A stretch of DNA of 49,561 nt from Rhodospirillaceae bacterium (GCA_002690215.1 NZDS01000029.1:6522-56082), one strand, 5' to 3'; positions 30,858 through 39,780 are shown, numbered from the stretch's first letter. Program-made: numbers and translations. The notes: generated by a model not told the origin, from the sequence alone.

Positions 30858-32015
30858 ATGACCTGGACCCACCGGGAACGCCTGCGCGCGGCACTGAACC
30901 ACGAACAAGCCGACCGCATCCCGATCGACTTCGGCGGGGCCGAGTTCACCTCGATCACGCTGCCCGCCTATGAACGCCTAAAGGCGCATATGGGGGTCGG
31001 CGCGGAAACCCAGGTCATGTCGATCATCCACTCGGCGGCCCATCCCGACGAGAGCATCCTCAAGGAATTCGACGTCGACACGCGCAACATCCAGCCTGGC
31101 GCCTACCAGGGCGGCCATCAGGAATGGGTCGACGATAATCACTACATCGATATGTTCGGCGTCCACTGGAAGCGCACCGAAAAGTCCATGGACCAGCATT
31201 TTCTGCATGTTGATGGGCCGTTCTATGAGGGCGACTTGACCATCGACCGCATCGACGCCTTCGATTGGCCCGACGGAAAAAATCCAGGCCTCGTGGCCGG
31301 CGTGGCCGATCGCGTGCAAGAGATCATGGCAGCCGGCAGCTACGCCCGCGTGCTCTACCTGCCCGGCGGTGTGGTGCACCGCGGCTATGCCATGCGCGGC
31401 TTCGAGAACTATCTTCGCGACCTCTACAGGCGGCCAGAGGCGCTGACCCATCTGATGGACAAGCTTTGCGATTTCTGGGTCGACACCGCCGTCGCCGTGA
31501 TCGAGGCGGCCGGCCCCGAAAACATCGACGCGGTCTATTTCGGCGAGGACCTGGGCACCCAGGAAGGCTGCATGTTCGACCCCGAGGGGATCTACGCCAA
31601 ATCCCTCAAGCCGCGCCACCGGCGCATGGTCGAGACCGTCAAGTCGCGCGCCGACATCAAGATCTGCTTCCATTGCTGCGGCTCGGCCTACCATTTCATC
31701 GACCATCTGATCGACATCGGTGTCGATGCTCTCAACCCGGTGCAGGTGAGAGCCAAGAACATGGAGCCCGAGCGCCTGAAAGAGGAGTTCGGTGACCGCA
31801 TATCCTTCTGGGGCGGCATAGACACCCAACGGACGCTCCCCTTCGGCACGCCCGACGAGGTGCGCCAGGAGGTACGCCACATTATCGACGTACTTGGCAC
31901 GGACGGCGGCTATATCCTCAACAGCGTACACAACATTCAGCCCGAGGTGCCGCCCGAGAACATCGTCGCTATGTTCGACGAGGGCCGCAAACACAGCTAC
32001 GCCCCGGCAAGCTGA
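30858..32015 (+). CDS. UroD-superfamily methyltransferase, His-variant zinc site
   Basis: The 385-residue UroD-fold protein is closely similar to the gene at 41865. It begins THRERLRAALNHEQADRIPIDFGG and contains LNPVQVRAKNMEPERLKEEFGDR and FWGGIDTQRTLPFGTPDEV. The H-x-C part of the zinc site is present at His272 and Cys274 (FHCCG). At the third-ligand position, Cys311 of the MtaA-like gene at 27815 aligns with His358 (SVHNIQPEVPPEN). It follows the corrinoid protein by 59 bases and is probably the substrate-side methyltransferase for it. A heme-biosynthesis role is unlikely given the cluster. Confidence 0.87.
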   Translation: MTWTHRERLRAALNHEQADRIPIDFGGAEFTSITLPAYERLKAHMGVGAETQVMSIIHSAAHPDESILKEFDVDTRNIQPGAYQGGHQEWVDDNHYIDMFGVHWKRTEKSMDQHFLHVDGPFYEGDLTIDRIDAFDWPDGKNPGLVAGVADRVQEIMAAGSYARVLYLPGGVVHRGYAMRGFENYLRDLYRRPEALTHLMDKLCDFWVDTAVAVIEAAGPENIDAVYFGEDLGTQEGCMFDPEGIYAKSLKPRHRRMVETVKSRADIKICFHCCGSAYHFIDHLIDIGVDALNPVQVRAKNMEPERLKEEFGDRISFWGGIDTQRTLPFGTPDEVRQEVRHIIDVLGTDGGYILNSVHNIQPEVPPENIVAMFDEGRKHSYAPAS

Positions 32016-32016
32016 G

Positions 32017-32616
32017 ATGACCGGGCCCCGGCAAACGCTGCTCATCTGCTGCGGCGCCCTGGCCCGCGAAGTCGTGGCACTGGTGCGTGAACAGGGCTGG
32101 GAGCAGCGCATCAAAGTGGAATGCCTGCCCGCCAAGCTGCACATGGACCCCGTGAGCATCCCCGAGGCGGTGCGCCGGAAAATCCAAACCGAGCGCGACA
32201 ACTACGACGACGTGCTGGTGTTCTATGGCGATTGCGGCACCGGCGGCCAGCTCGACGACATGCTCGAAGAGGAAGGCGTCGAACGCATCGACGGTGCGCA
32301 TTGCTACGAGATCTATGCCGGCTCCAGCCAGTTCGCGGCATTGATGAAAGACGAACCCGGCTCGTTCTTCCTCTCCGATTTCCTGGCCCGGCATTTCGAG
32401 CGGCTGGTCTGGCAAGGTCTGGCGCTCGACCGCTTTCCCCAACTGCGCGACACCTACTTCGGCAACTACCGCAAGGTGGTCTATCTGGCCCAGAGCGAGG
32501 ATGGCGAGATGGTCGAATACGCCCGCAAGGCGGCCGACATGCTGGGGTTGGAGTTCGAAATGCGCTACACCGGCATCGGCGGCTATCGGGATTTTCTCGA
32601 AGCCCGCATCGCCTGA
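32017..32616 (+). CDS. DUF1638 domain protein
   Basis: The 199-residue product matches DUF1638: the N-terminal LLICCGALAREVVALV, the hallmark VLVFYGDCGTGGQLDDML, and a C-terminal LGLEFEMRYTGIGGYRDFL. Cysteines in LLICCG, YGDCGTGG and GAHCYEIYAG are conserved-looking and might bind a metal. Genes of this family often accompany corrinoid methyltransferase modules, but no activity is established. It starts one base after the methyltransferase stop (TGAG-ATG), indicating coupled translation. I infer an accessory role in methyl transfer, for example handling a demethylated product. Confidence 0.85.
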   Translation: MTGPRQTLLICCGALAREVVALVREQGWEQRIKVECLPAKLHMDPVSIPEAVRRKIQTERDNYDDVLVFYGDCGTGGQLDDMLEEEGVERIDGAHCYEIYAGSSQFAALMKDEPGSFFLSDFLARHFERLVWQGLALDRFPQLRDTYFGNYRKVVYLAQSEDGEMVEYARKAADMLGLEFEMRYTGIGGYRDFLEARIA

Positions 32617-32665
32617 CCCCGCTAACCACAAAAAGCCAGGCGGATGAAGGCCGGAGGGGCTGAGC

Positions 32666-33130
32666 ATGCGAAGCGCGCGACGCTGGGCGACGCGGCAGGC
32701 CAGATTGCTGGAAGCGGTGTTCGACCTCGTAGACCCCATCCTGCGGGCCCTGCATCCAATCTGGCGGGGAATTGGCTACAAGCGCTTGGAGCGCCCGGCA
32801 GCGGCGATAGAAGCCTTATTCAAGAAGCCGCTGTTCGATTGTCAGATGTGCGGCCGCTGTCAGATTGGCGCCAGCGGCATGACCTGCCCCATGAACTGCC
32901 CCAAAAGTATGCGCAACGGCCCTTGCGGCGGCGTGCGGCCGGACGGCAATTGCGAGATCGAGCCGGCCATGCCCTGCGTCTGGGTCGAAGCTTGGCAGGG
33001 CAGCCAGCGTATGCGTGGCAGCGAGCGCATCAGCGCCCTGCAGCCCGCGGCCGATCACTCTCTGATCGGCACCTCGTCCTGGTTGCGCCACATCCGCGAA
33101 GGCCGCGAGGCGGCGGAGCGCAATGCATGA
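32666..33130 (+). CDS. metV: MetV-like zinc-binding partner of methylene-tetrahydrofolate reductase
   Basis: The 154-residue protein matches the MTHFR C-terminal (MetV-type) domain. The cysteine-rich core runs FDCQMCGRCQ, then GMTCPMNCPKSMRNGPCGG, then GNCEIEP and MPCVW: nine or more cysteines suited to Fe-S or zinc binding. In acetogens MetV forms a complex with MetF and is needed for methylene-H4folate reductase activity. Its stop overlaps the MetF start by four bases (ATGA), supporting a complex here. It is unusual outside anaerobes with methyl-branch C1 pathways. Electron acceptor unknown. Confidence 0.85.
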   Translation: MRSARRWATRQARLLEAVFDLVDPILRALHPIWRGIGYKRLERPAAAIEALFKKPLFDCQMCGRCQIGASGMTCPMNCPKSMRNGPCGGVRPDGNCEIEPAMPCVWVEAWQGSQRMRGSERISALQPAADHSLIGTSSWLRHIREGREAAERNA

Positions 33131-34116
33131 GCGATCCCGGAGCCAGTTATCCGATCCTGCCCGGCCACACTTCCGGCGGCCGGCTCGAGCGTGTGTTGCG
33201 CTCGGGCCGCTTTGCCGTCACGGCCGAGCTCAATCCCCCCGATTCGGCAGATCCCGAAGACACATTTGAGCGCGCTCTGGTGCTATCCCGGGTTTGCGAC
33301 GCCATCAACGCCACCGATGCTTCGGGCGCCAATTGCCACATGTCGAGCGTCGGCATCTGCGCGCTGCTCACCCGGGCCGGCTATTCGTTGGTGATGCAGA
33401 TCTCATGTCGCGACCGCAACCGCATCGCCATCCAGGGCGACGTGTTGGGTGCCGCCGCCATGGGGGTGAGCAACGTCCTCTGCCTGACCGGCGACGGCGT
33501 CGAGGCCGGTGACCAGCCCGGCGCCAAAGCGGTCTTCGATCTCGACTCCATTTCGCTGCTGGAGACCATCCGCTGCATGCGCGACGAAAGCCGCTTTCTT
33601 TCCGGCCGCGCGATTACCAGCCCGCCGCGGGTGTTCCTGGGCGCCGCCGCCAATCCCTTCGCACCGCCCTTCGATTTTCGACCGCTCAGGCTGGCCAAGA
33701 AAGTAGCGGCCGGGGCCCAGTTCATACAGACGCAATACTGCTACGACGTGGCACGGCTGAAGGACTATATGAAGGCGGTGCGCGATCTCGGGCTGGATGA
33801 GCGCTGCTACGTCCTGGTCGGCGTCGGGCCGCTGGCCTCGGCTCGGGCAGCGCGCTGGATCGGCACCAACGTGCCCGGCGTCCACATTCCCGAGAGCACG
33901 ATCGCCCGCCTGGAGGGAGCGGCCGACCAAAAGGCCGAAGGCAAGCGCATCTGCATCGAACTGATCCAGCAGATTCGTGAGATTTCCGGCGTCGCCGGAG
34001 TTCACGTCATGGCCTACCGTCAGGAACACCTGGTGTCCGAAATCATTCTTGAATCCGGCGTGCTGGAAAAACGCCGGCCGGGCTACAGCGAAAAAAATCC
34101 AACCCAAGGAGCATAG
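33127..34116 (+). CDS. metF: Methylene-tetrahydrofolate reductase (MetF)
   Basis: The 329-residue TIM-barrel flavoprotein has FAVTAELNPPDSADPEDTFERAL, the INATDASGANCHMSS segment, MGVSNVLCLTGD (FAD and folate contacts) and QFIQTQYCYDVARLKDYM, the conserved barrel strand of MetF. In this cluster the expected direction is oxidative: methyl-H4folate from demethylation becomes methylene-H4folate for assimilation or further oxidation. The downstream methyltransferase would provide methyl-H4folate. The start ATG overlaps the MetV-like stop. A biosynthetic MetF for methionine is probably encoded elsewhere, but this cannot be checked from the window. Confidence 0.9.
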   Translation: MSDPGASYPILPGHTSGGRLERVLRSGRFAVTAELNPPDSADPEDTFERALVLSRVCDAINATDASGANCHMSSVGICALLTRAGYSLVMQISCRDRNRIAIQGDVLGAAAMGVSNVLCLTGDGVEAGDQPGAKAVFDLDSISLLETIRCMRDESRFLSGRAITSPPRVFLGAAANPFAPPFDFRPLRLAKKVAAGAQFIQTQYCYDVARLKDYMKAVRDLGLDERCYVLVGVGPLASARAARWIGTNVPGVHIPESTIARLEGAADQKAEGKRICIELIQQIREISGVAGVHVMAYRQEHLVSEIILESGVLEKRRPGYSEKNPTQGA

Positions 34117-34121
34117 TTGAC

Positions 34122-35000
34122 ATGACAAAGACCGTTTTGAGCTCACCCAGCAAGGAAGTGGTGATCGGCTTCGATGAGCCCTTCGTCATCATCGGCGAGC
34201 GCATCAACCCGACAGGCCGCAAGAAGCTGGCCGAGGAAATGGCGGCCGGGGATTTGAGCCGCGTCGAGTCCGACGCCCTGGCCCAAATCGAGGCCGGCGC
34301 CCACATGCTGGACGTCAACGCCGGCGTGCCCATGGTCGACGAGGCCGAGTTGATGACCCGCTGCATCAAGCTGGTGCAGGGGCTCACGGACCTCCCGCTG
34401 TGCATCGATTCTTCGGGCGTCGAGGGCCTGCAAGCGGGGCTCGAGGCTTACGACGGCAAGGCCCTGGTCAACTCGGTGACCGGCGAGGAAGAGCGCATGG
34501 AAGCTGTGCTGCCGCTAGTCAAGAAACACGGTGCCGCGGTGGTGGCGATCTGCAACGACGAAAGCGGCATCAGCGAAGATCCCGATGTGCGCTTCGAAGT
34601 GGCCAAGAAGATCGTCGAGCGGGCCGAGGACCACGGCGTGCCGCGGGCCGATGTGCTGGTCGATCCGCTGGTCATGCCAGTGGGCGCCGTCAATCTTTCG
34701 GGGCGCACGGCGCTGGAGATCGTGCGCCGGGCGCGAAATGAGCTGAAGGTCAACACCATTTGCGGTGCCTCCAACGTCAGCTTCGGTCTGCCCAACCGGC
34801 GTGACCTCAACTGCGCTTTCCTCAGCATGCTGATCGGCGCCGGCCTGACCTCGGCCATCGTCAATCCGTTGCACCCCGAGGTCATCAATGCCATCACCGG
34901 GGCCGAGGTTATGCAGGGGTTGGACAATATGTGCATGCGCTGGATCAAGCGCTCGCGCAAGCTGGCCGCAGCAGCCAAAGAGTCGGAAGCGGCTGGCTAA
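34122..35000 (+). CDS. Methyltetrahydrofolate:corrinoid methyltransferase (pterin-binding domain, MtgA/AcsE-like)
   Basis: A 292-residue protein of the pterin-binding/dihydropteroate-synthase fold. Key segments are FVIIGERINPTGRKKLAEEM (the conserved Asn-Pro-Thr-Gly motif), GAHMLDVNAGVP (the Asp-Asn pair contacting the pterin), LCIDSSGVEGLQAGL, ALVNSVTGEEER and GASNVSFGLPNR. The last two motifs match MtgA/AcsE and MetH folate domains. It would move the methyl group from the methylated corrinoid protein to H4folate. It begins six bases after metF with an AAGGAG ribosome-binding sequence. No corrinoid domain is fused, consistent with the separate corrinoid protein at 30163. Confidence 0.92.
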   Translation: MTKTVLSSPSKEVVIGFDEPFVIIGERINPTGRKKLAEEMAAGDLSRVESDALAQIEAGAHMLDVNAGVPMVDEAELMTRCIKLVQGLTDLPLCIDSSGVEGLQAGLEAYDGKALVNSVTGEEERMEAVLPLVKKHGAAVVAICNDESGISEDPDVRFEVAKKIVERAEDHGVPRADVLVDPLVMPVGAVNLSGRTALEIVRRARNELKVNTICGASNVSFGLPNRRDLNCAFLSMLIGAGLTSAIVNPLHPEVINAITGAEVMQGLDNMCMRWIKRSRKLAAAAKESEAAG

Positions 35001-35015
35001 GGCGGGAGCGCCGCT

Positions 35016-36983
35016 ATGGCCGACGACGCCCTGGTCGTTTTCACGCCGTCAGGCAAGCGCGGGCGCTTTGCGCTTGGCACGCCCGTATTGCTTGCGGCGC
35101 GCCAGCTCGGCGTCGACATCGACAGCGTCTGCGGCGGCCGCGGCATTTGCGGCCGCTGCCAGGTCGCTGTCAGCGAGGGCGAGTTCGCCAAGTTCGGGCT
35201 GACGTCAGCGAGCGGAAATCTCTCGCCCTGGAGCGAAATGGAGGAACGCTACGTGGCGCAGCACGGCGCCCTGGATGAGAGCCGGCGCCTGAGCTGTGCC
35301 AGCGAGATCAGGGGCGACTTGGTGGTCGACGTGCCGGCGGCCAGCCAGATCCACCGCCAGATCGTGCGCAAACGGGTCGAGAGCCGGGCCATCGACATCG
35401 TACCGCTGGTCAAGCTGCACTATGTCGAGCTGGGCAAACCTTCGATCGACGACCAGACCAGCGACTTTTCGCGGCTCAGGGCGGCACTCGAGGACGAGTG
35501 GGGGCTTAGCATGAGGGCGCCAGGGCTTGCCTTTTTGCAAGCGCTGCCATGGGCGTTGCGTCAGGGCGACTGGAACGTCACGGTGGCGCTCAGAGAGGCT
35601 GACCATCCGATCGCCGTCTGGCCTGGTTTTCGCGACCAAGCCCATGGCCTGGCGGTTGACGTCGGCACCACCACAATCGCCGCCCATCTTTGCGACCTGC
35701 ACAGCGGCGACGTGTTGGCCGCCTCGGGCGCCATGAACCCGCAGATCCGCTTCGGGGAGGATTTGATCAGCCGCGTCTCCTACCTCCAGCTCAACCCCGA
35801 GGAGGCCGGCACGCTGAGCGCCGTGGTGCGCCGCGCCATTACCGAGCTGGCGGCCGAGACCTGCGTCGAGGCCGGAATAGAGGTCGGCGATATCCTCGAG
35901 GTAAGCTTCGTCGGCAACCCCATCATGCACCACATTCTCTTGGGCCTGGATCCATTGCAGCTCGGGCGTGCGCCCTTTCCGCTGGTCGTGGACGAGGCCG
36001 TGACGGTATCGGCGGACGATCTCGAGCTGGGCTTCCACGCCGGTGCGCAGGCTTATCTGCTGCCCTGCATCGCCGGTCACGTGGGCGCCGACACCGCCGG
36101 GGTGCTGCTCTCTGAAAGCCCGCACAAATCCGATGATCTGGTGCTGATCGCCGACGTCGGCACCAACGCCGAGATCGTGCTGGGCAACAACGAACGCCTG
36201 CTGGCCTGCTCCAGCCCCACCGGCCCGGCCTTCGAAGGCGCCCAGATCGATGCCGGCCAACGCGCCGCGCCCGGCGCCATCGAACGGGTGCGCATCGACC
36301 GCCGGACGCTGGCGCCCCGCTTTAGCGTCATCGGCAGCGAAATCTGGTCCGACGAGCCCGGCTTCGCCGAGGCCATCGCGGGCTTCGGCGTCACCGGCAT
36401 CTGCGGCTCCGGCATCATCGAGGCGGTGGCCGAGATGCATCTGGCCGGCATCCTCGCCGACAGCGGCCTGATCGACGGCAAATCGGCGGCCAACGACCCC
36501 GCCAACAACCCCCACATGGTGGCCGATGGCCGGGTCTTCGCCTACCGCCTCCACAGCGGGCCACCGACCATCGACATCACCCAGACCGATGTGCGCGCCA
36601 TTCAACTGGCCAAGGCGGCGCTTTATGCCGGGGCGCGGTTGTTAATGGACAAGCTGGGTGTGGCCTCGGTCGACCGCATCGTGCTGGCCGGCGCCTTTGG
36701 CAGCTACATAGATCCACTGCATGCCATGGCGCTGGGCATGATCCCCGATTGCCCGCTCGATCGCGTTAGCTCGGCCGGCAACGCCGCCGGCACCGGAGCC
36801 CGCATCGCGCTCTTGAACGGCGACATGCGCGGCGAGATCGAAGAGCTGGTGCGGCGTGTCGAGAAAATCGAGACGGCGGCGGCGCCGGAGTTCCAGGATT
36901 ATTTCGTGGCCGCAATGCCTCTGCCCCACAAGGACCACGAATTTCCCAATTTGAGGCTGGCGTTGGATAACGGGCGGTCTTAG
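35016..36983 (+). CDS. RACE/RamA-type corrinoid reductive activator (2Fe-2S ferredoxin plus ASKHA ATPase)
   Basis: A 655-residue protein. The N-terminal plant-type ferredoxin domain carries a Cys39-x5-Cys45-x2-Cys48-x45-Cys94 pattern for a 2Fe-2S cluster. The C-terminal DUF4445 ASKHA domain has VDVGTTTIAAHLCDL (phosphate loop 1), VSFVGNPIMHHILLG, IADVGTNAEIVLG (phosphate loop 2) and VLAGAFGSYIDP (adenosine loop). This is the architecture of RACo and O-demethylase activating enzymes, which reduce accidentally oxidised Co(II) to Co(I) with ATP hydrolysis. RamA of methanogens has 4Fe-4S clusters instead. It completes the corrinoid operon, 15 bases after the folate methyltransferase. Its presence argues that the corrinoid protein is genuinely catalytic. 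Confidence 0.92.
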   Translation: MADDALVVFTPSGKRGRFALGTPVLLAARQLGVDIDSVCGGRGICGRCQVAVSEGEFAKFGLTSASGNLSPWSEMEERYVAQHGALDESRRLSCASEIRGDLVVDVPAASQIHRQIVRKRVESRAIDIVPLVKLHYVELGKPSIDDQTSDFSRLRAALEDEWGLSMRAPGLAFLQALPWALRQGDWNVTVALREADHPIAVWPGFRDQAHGLAVDVGTTTIAAHLCDLHSGDVLAASGAMNPQIRFGEDLISRVSYLQLNPEEAGTLSAVVRRAITELAAETCVEAGIEVGDILEVSFVGNPIMHHILLGLDPLQLGRAPFPLVVDEAVTVSADDLELGFHAGAQAYLLPCIAGHVGADTAGVLLSESPHKSDDLVLIADVGTNAEIVLGNNERLLACSSPTGPAFEGAQIDAGQRAAPGAIERVRIDRRTLAPRFSVIGSEIWSDEPGFAEAIAGFGVTGICGSGIIEAVAEMHLAGILADSGLIDGKSAANDPANNPHMVADGRVFAYRLHSGPPTIDITQTDVRAIQLAKAALYAGARLLMDKLGVASVDRIVLAGAFGSYIDPLHAMALGMIPDCPLDRVSSAGNAAGTGARIALLNGDMRGEIEELVRRVEKIETAAAPEFQDYFVAAMPLPHKDHEFPNLRLALDNGRS

Positions 36984-37020
36984 AGGCAGCCGCCTGAACA
37001 CAAAAAACACCCCCTCCCTG

Positions 37021-37078
37021 CCCTCCCCCATCAAGGGGGAGGGGAAAAAATAGCTCCCTCCCCCCTTTTGGGGGAGGG
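37021..37078 (-). terminator. Two tandem C/G-rich hairpins; minus-strand intrinsic terminator of the GntR gene
   Basis: CCCTCCCCC (37021-37029) pairs with GGGGGAGGG (37035-37043), and a second copy at 37056-37064 pairs with 37070-37078. Read on the minus strand, the second hairpin comes first and is followed by six T (37050-37045), a standard intrinsic terminator for the GntR-type gene. On the plus strand the pair may end the corrinoid operon. The repeated unit resembles dispersed intergenic GGGGGAGGG repeats. A long G-run at 37081-37097 adjoins it. Confidence 0.6.
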
Positions 37079-37116
37079 TTGGGGTGGGGGGGGGGGCCGC
37101 AGAAATCTGTATCGCC

Positions 37117-37800
37117 CTAAGGCACCGTGGTCTTGGCGGTGAAGCCCTGGGCCCAGTCGAGCAGGCGATCGGAAGCCTGGGCGGCGGCCTCCTCGTCACC
37201 AGCGGCTATGGCCAGCATGATGGCGGAATGGATCGCTGCCGCCTGCGGCATGTCGCCGGCCTGGCGCAGGTGCAACGTCCAGAAACGCCGCGACAGCGCA
37301 TGCAGGGGCGCGATGGCGGCCTCGGCGTAGGCGTTGCGGGCGCATTGGGCGGCGAAGACGTTGAATTCGCGATCCAGTCGCAAAAAGGTGACCTCGTCTC
37401 CCTGGGCGGCGGCTCGGGTCATCAGCTCGGCCATCTCGGAAAAGCGGGCCTTTTCCCCAGGCGTGGTTCGGCGAGCGGCACTGGCGGCAACATAGCGTTC
37501 CAGTTCGCGCCGCACCTCGAGCGCCGCCATTTGCTCGGCTACGCTCATTTCGGTGACCTGGATGCCGCGCCGGGGCATGATGACGACCAGGTGCTCGCGA
37601 GCCAGGCGCTGTAGGGCCTCGCGGATCGGCGTGCGGCCGAGGCCCAGTTGGGCGGCCAGCCCCTGCTCGGTCAGCACCGTACCGGGCTCGACCTGCAACG
37701 AGACGATAAGCTCCTCGACCTTGCGGTAAGCGCGATCGGCAAAGCTCTCCTCGTCCTCGACGACCTCAGGCGTGTCCTGATCCATAGCTCTTTCGCTCAT
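37117..37800 (-). CDS. GntR-family transcriptional regulator, FCD (FadR) subfamily
   Basis: A 227-residue regulator. The N-terminal winged helix is AYRKVEELIVSLQVEPGTVLTEQGLAAQLGLGRTPIREALQRLAREHLV, with the conserved TPIREAL recognition helix. The C-terminal all-helical FCD ligand domain begins EVRRELERYVAASAA and includes LDREFNVF and IHSAIMLAIAAGD. One usual metal-ligand His (in D-x-x-F-H) is Asn here. The ATG at 37800 was preferred; ATG 37785 is an alternative. It lies at the end of the TRAP cluster on the same strand. It is the natural candidate to bind the CTNATATATNAG sites at 30065 and 41015, with the TRAP or methyl substrate as inducer. Confidence 0.87.
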   Translation of the reverse strand: MSERAMDQDTPEVVEDEESFADRAYRKVEELIVSLQVEPGTVLTEQGLAAQLGLGRTPIREALQRLAREHLVVIMPRRGIQVTEMSVAEQMAALEVRRELERYVAASAARRTTPGEKARFSEMAELMTRAAAQGDEVTFLRLDREFNVFAAQCARNAYAEAAIAPLHALSRRFWTLHLRQAGDMPQAAAIHSAIMLAIAAGDEEAAAQASDRLLDWAQGFTAKTTVP

Positions 37801-37832
37801 GCCCAACCGCCCCCCCCGGGGCAAAAGTTCTA

Positions 37833-39155
37833 TCAGTTAAAGCCCAACACCTGGGCCGGCAACCACAGCACCGTCAGCGGAAACAGCGCCACAATGACGA
37901 GAGTGATGATCTGCAATACCACAAAGGGCGTGACGCCTGCGAACATATGCTTGAGCTCGATTTCCGGCGGGCTGATGCCGCGCAGGTAGAAGATGGCCGG
38001 CGCCATCGGCGGCGTCAGATAGCTTGTCTGGATGACGATCAGGAACAGGATGCAGAACCACACCGGGTCATAGCCGAAGCCCTTGACCAGCGGGATGAAG
38101 ACCGGAATGAAGATGAGAAGGATCGAAATCCAATCGAGGAAAAAGCCGCAGACGAAACTGATCAGCAGGAACAAGGCGATGGTCACCCAGGGCGCCATAT
38201 TGGCGGTGGCAATCAGCTGCTCGGTCAGTGCCACCCCTCCCGAGGCCACGAAGACGCCCGAGAACATGCTGCCGCCCAGCAGGATCATCATGATCATGCA
38301 GGTCACCTTGAGGGTCTTGATCAGGGCTTCCTGCAATACCGCGAAACTGAAGGTGCGGTAGATGACGGTAAGGATGACGGCCCCCGCCGCCCCCATGGCC
38401 GCGGCCTCGGTCGGCGCCGCCCAGCCCATCACGATCGATCCCAGCACGGCGAAGATCATGGCTGCCGGCGGCAAGAATGCGACCAGGGTAATCCAGATCT
38501 TTGACCACACGCCGATATCGTCCGACGACGGCGGCAGCCTGGGCCCGGCCTTGGGGTCGATAATGCAGCGCCCCAGTATATAAACCAGGTAAAGGCCGGC
38601 CATGATCATGCCCGGTATGAACATGCCGACGAAAAGATCACCCACCGAGACGTCGGCTACCGGCCCCAGCACGACGACGACAACCGACGGCGGAATGATG
38701 GTGCCAAGCGAGCCGCCGGCGCAGATGGTGCCGGAAATCAGCCCCTTGTCGTAGCCGTAGCGCAACATCACCGGAATGGCGAGCAGGCCAACCACCGTCT
38801 CGGTGGCGCCGATGACCCCCGACGAGGCAGCGAAAATGACGCACATGACGATTGTGCCCAAGGCCAATCCACCGGGCAGTCTGCGGGTCCAAAGATGGAT
38901 GGCCTCGAATAGATTCTCGGCAATGCCGGAGCGTTCGAGCATCGATCCCATGAAGACGAACAGCGGCACCGCCGCCAGCACGAAGTTTGACGCCACGGAG
39001 TCGATCTTCTGGATGAACTGATGAATCACCGCCGTATCGAAGGTGATGAGGCCAAAGACAAAGCCCACACCCATCAGGGCGATGGCCACGTGGACGCCCA
39101 TAAAGAGCAGCGCCAGCACGGCCGGAAACATCAACAGGCCAAGATAATCACCCAT
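37833..39155 (-). CDS. dctM: TRAP transporter large permease (DctM)
   Basis: A 440-residue integral membrane protein with about twelve hydrophobic segments. Signature elements are VPLFVFMGSMLERSGIAENLFEAIHLWTRRLPGGLA, FAASSGVIGATETVVGLLAIPVMLRYGYDKG, LGTIIPPSVVVVVLG and LTPPMAPAIFYLRG, all standard for DctM of the C4-dicarboxylate/TAXI-related TRAP group. The ATG at 39155 overlaps the DctQ stop by eight bases. Together with DctQ and DctP it forms a sodium-driven importer of an organic anion. It is the last transporter gene before the GntR regulator. Confidence 0.92.
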   Translation of the reverse strand: MGDYLGLLMFPAVLALLFMGVHVAIALMGVGFVFGLITFDTAVIHQFIQKIDSVASNFVLAAVPLFVFMGSMLERSGIAENLFEAIHLWTRRLPGGLALGTIVMCVIFAASSGVIGATETVVGLLAIPVMLRYGYDKGLISGTICAGGSLGTIIPPSVVVVVLGPVADVSVGDLFVGMFIPGMIMAGLYLVYILGRCIIDPKAGPRLPPSSDDIGVWSKIWITLVAFLPPAAMIFAVLGSIVMGWAAPTEAAAMGAAGAVILTVIYRTFSFAVLQEALIKTLKVTCMIMMILLGGSMFSGVFVASGGVALTEQLIATANMAPWVTIALFLLISFVCGFFLDWISILLIFIPVFIPLVKGFGYDPVWFCILFLIVIQTSYLTPPMAPAIFYLRGISPPEIELKHMFAGVTPFVVLQIITLVIVALFPLTVLWLPAQVLGFN

Positions 39156-39690
39156 CCGCCGTTGAGCTCCCTGTGCCCCCTGCAGTTTCCAGTTCCCAGC
39201 CACAGAGGAAGTAGATCACCTTGATGGTTTCCATCAGGCCCTGTACGACGAGCAGGCCAAAGCCCGCGAAAAAGGTCATGCGGAAGGGCCAGACCAGCGG
39301 ATTCCAGGCCGATTCGCCGGTCACCTCGCCGATCACATAGGCATCATAGGCATAGCCCCAAAGATCGAGGGTCAACCAGAAGGTCAGCGGCAACAGCAAC
39401 AGCACATAGCTCACCAGATCGACCACTGCCTTGGTTCGCTCATCTAAGTGGGCATAGATCACGTCGATGCGGATGTGGCCGCGTTCGCGAAGCGTGAAGG
39501 CCATGCCCAGCATGAAGTTGGTGCCGGTGGCCATGTAGCCGATCTCGTAGGCCCAGATGGTGGGATCGTTCAGGACGTAACGCGAAAAAACCTCGAAAAC
39601 GGTAGCCAGCACCAGCGGCACGATCAGCCACGCAGCGACCATACCGAAGCTGCCGGTCAAACGCTCGCCAAGCCGCACGAAGGTCAGCAT
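39148..39690 (-). CDS. dctQ: TRAP transporter small permease (DctQ)
   Basis: The 180-residue protein has four hydrophobic segments and the DctQ pattern: VFEVFSRYVLNDPTIWAYEIGYMATGTNFMLGMAFTLRERGHIRIDVIY, with the conserved Arg-Tyr, Glu and the RxDxxY-like element. The ATG at 39690 was chosen over the TTG at 39705, with GGAA just upstream. It lies 90 bases after the binding-protein gene and overlaps dctM. It is required for assembly and transport of DctPQM systems in the inner membrane. Confidence 0.9.
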   Translation of the reverse strand: MLTFVRLGERLTGSFGMVAAWLIVPLVLATVFEVFSRYVLNDPTIWAYEIGYMATGTNFMLGMAFTLRERGHIRIDVIYAHLDERTKAVVDLVSYVLLLLPLTFWLTLDLWGYAYDAYVIGEVTGESAWNPLVWPFRMTFFAGFGLLVVQGLMETIKVIYFLCGWELETAGGTGSSTADG

Positions 39691-39780
39691 GGAATTCCGT
39701 GCCAAGTTTCAGCCGTTACTGGAGTGTTATGGGGGAAAGTGGGGCGCCGGCAAGCGGCGCCCCTCGTTTCACGCTACGGA

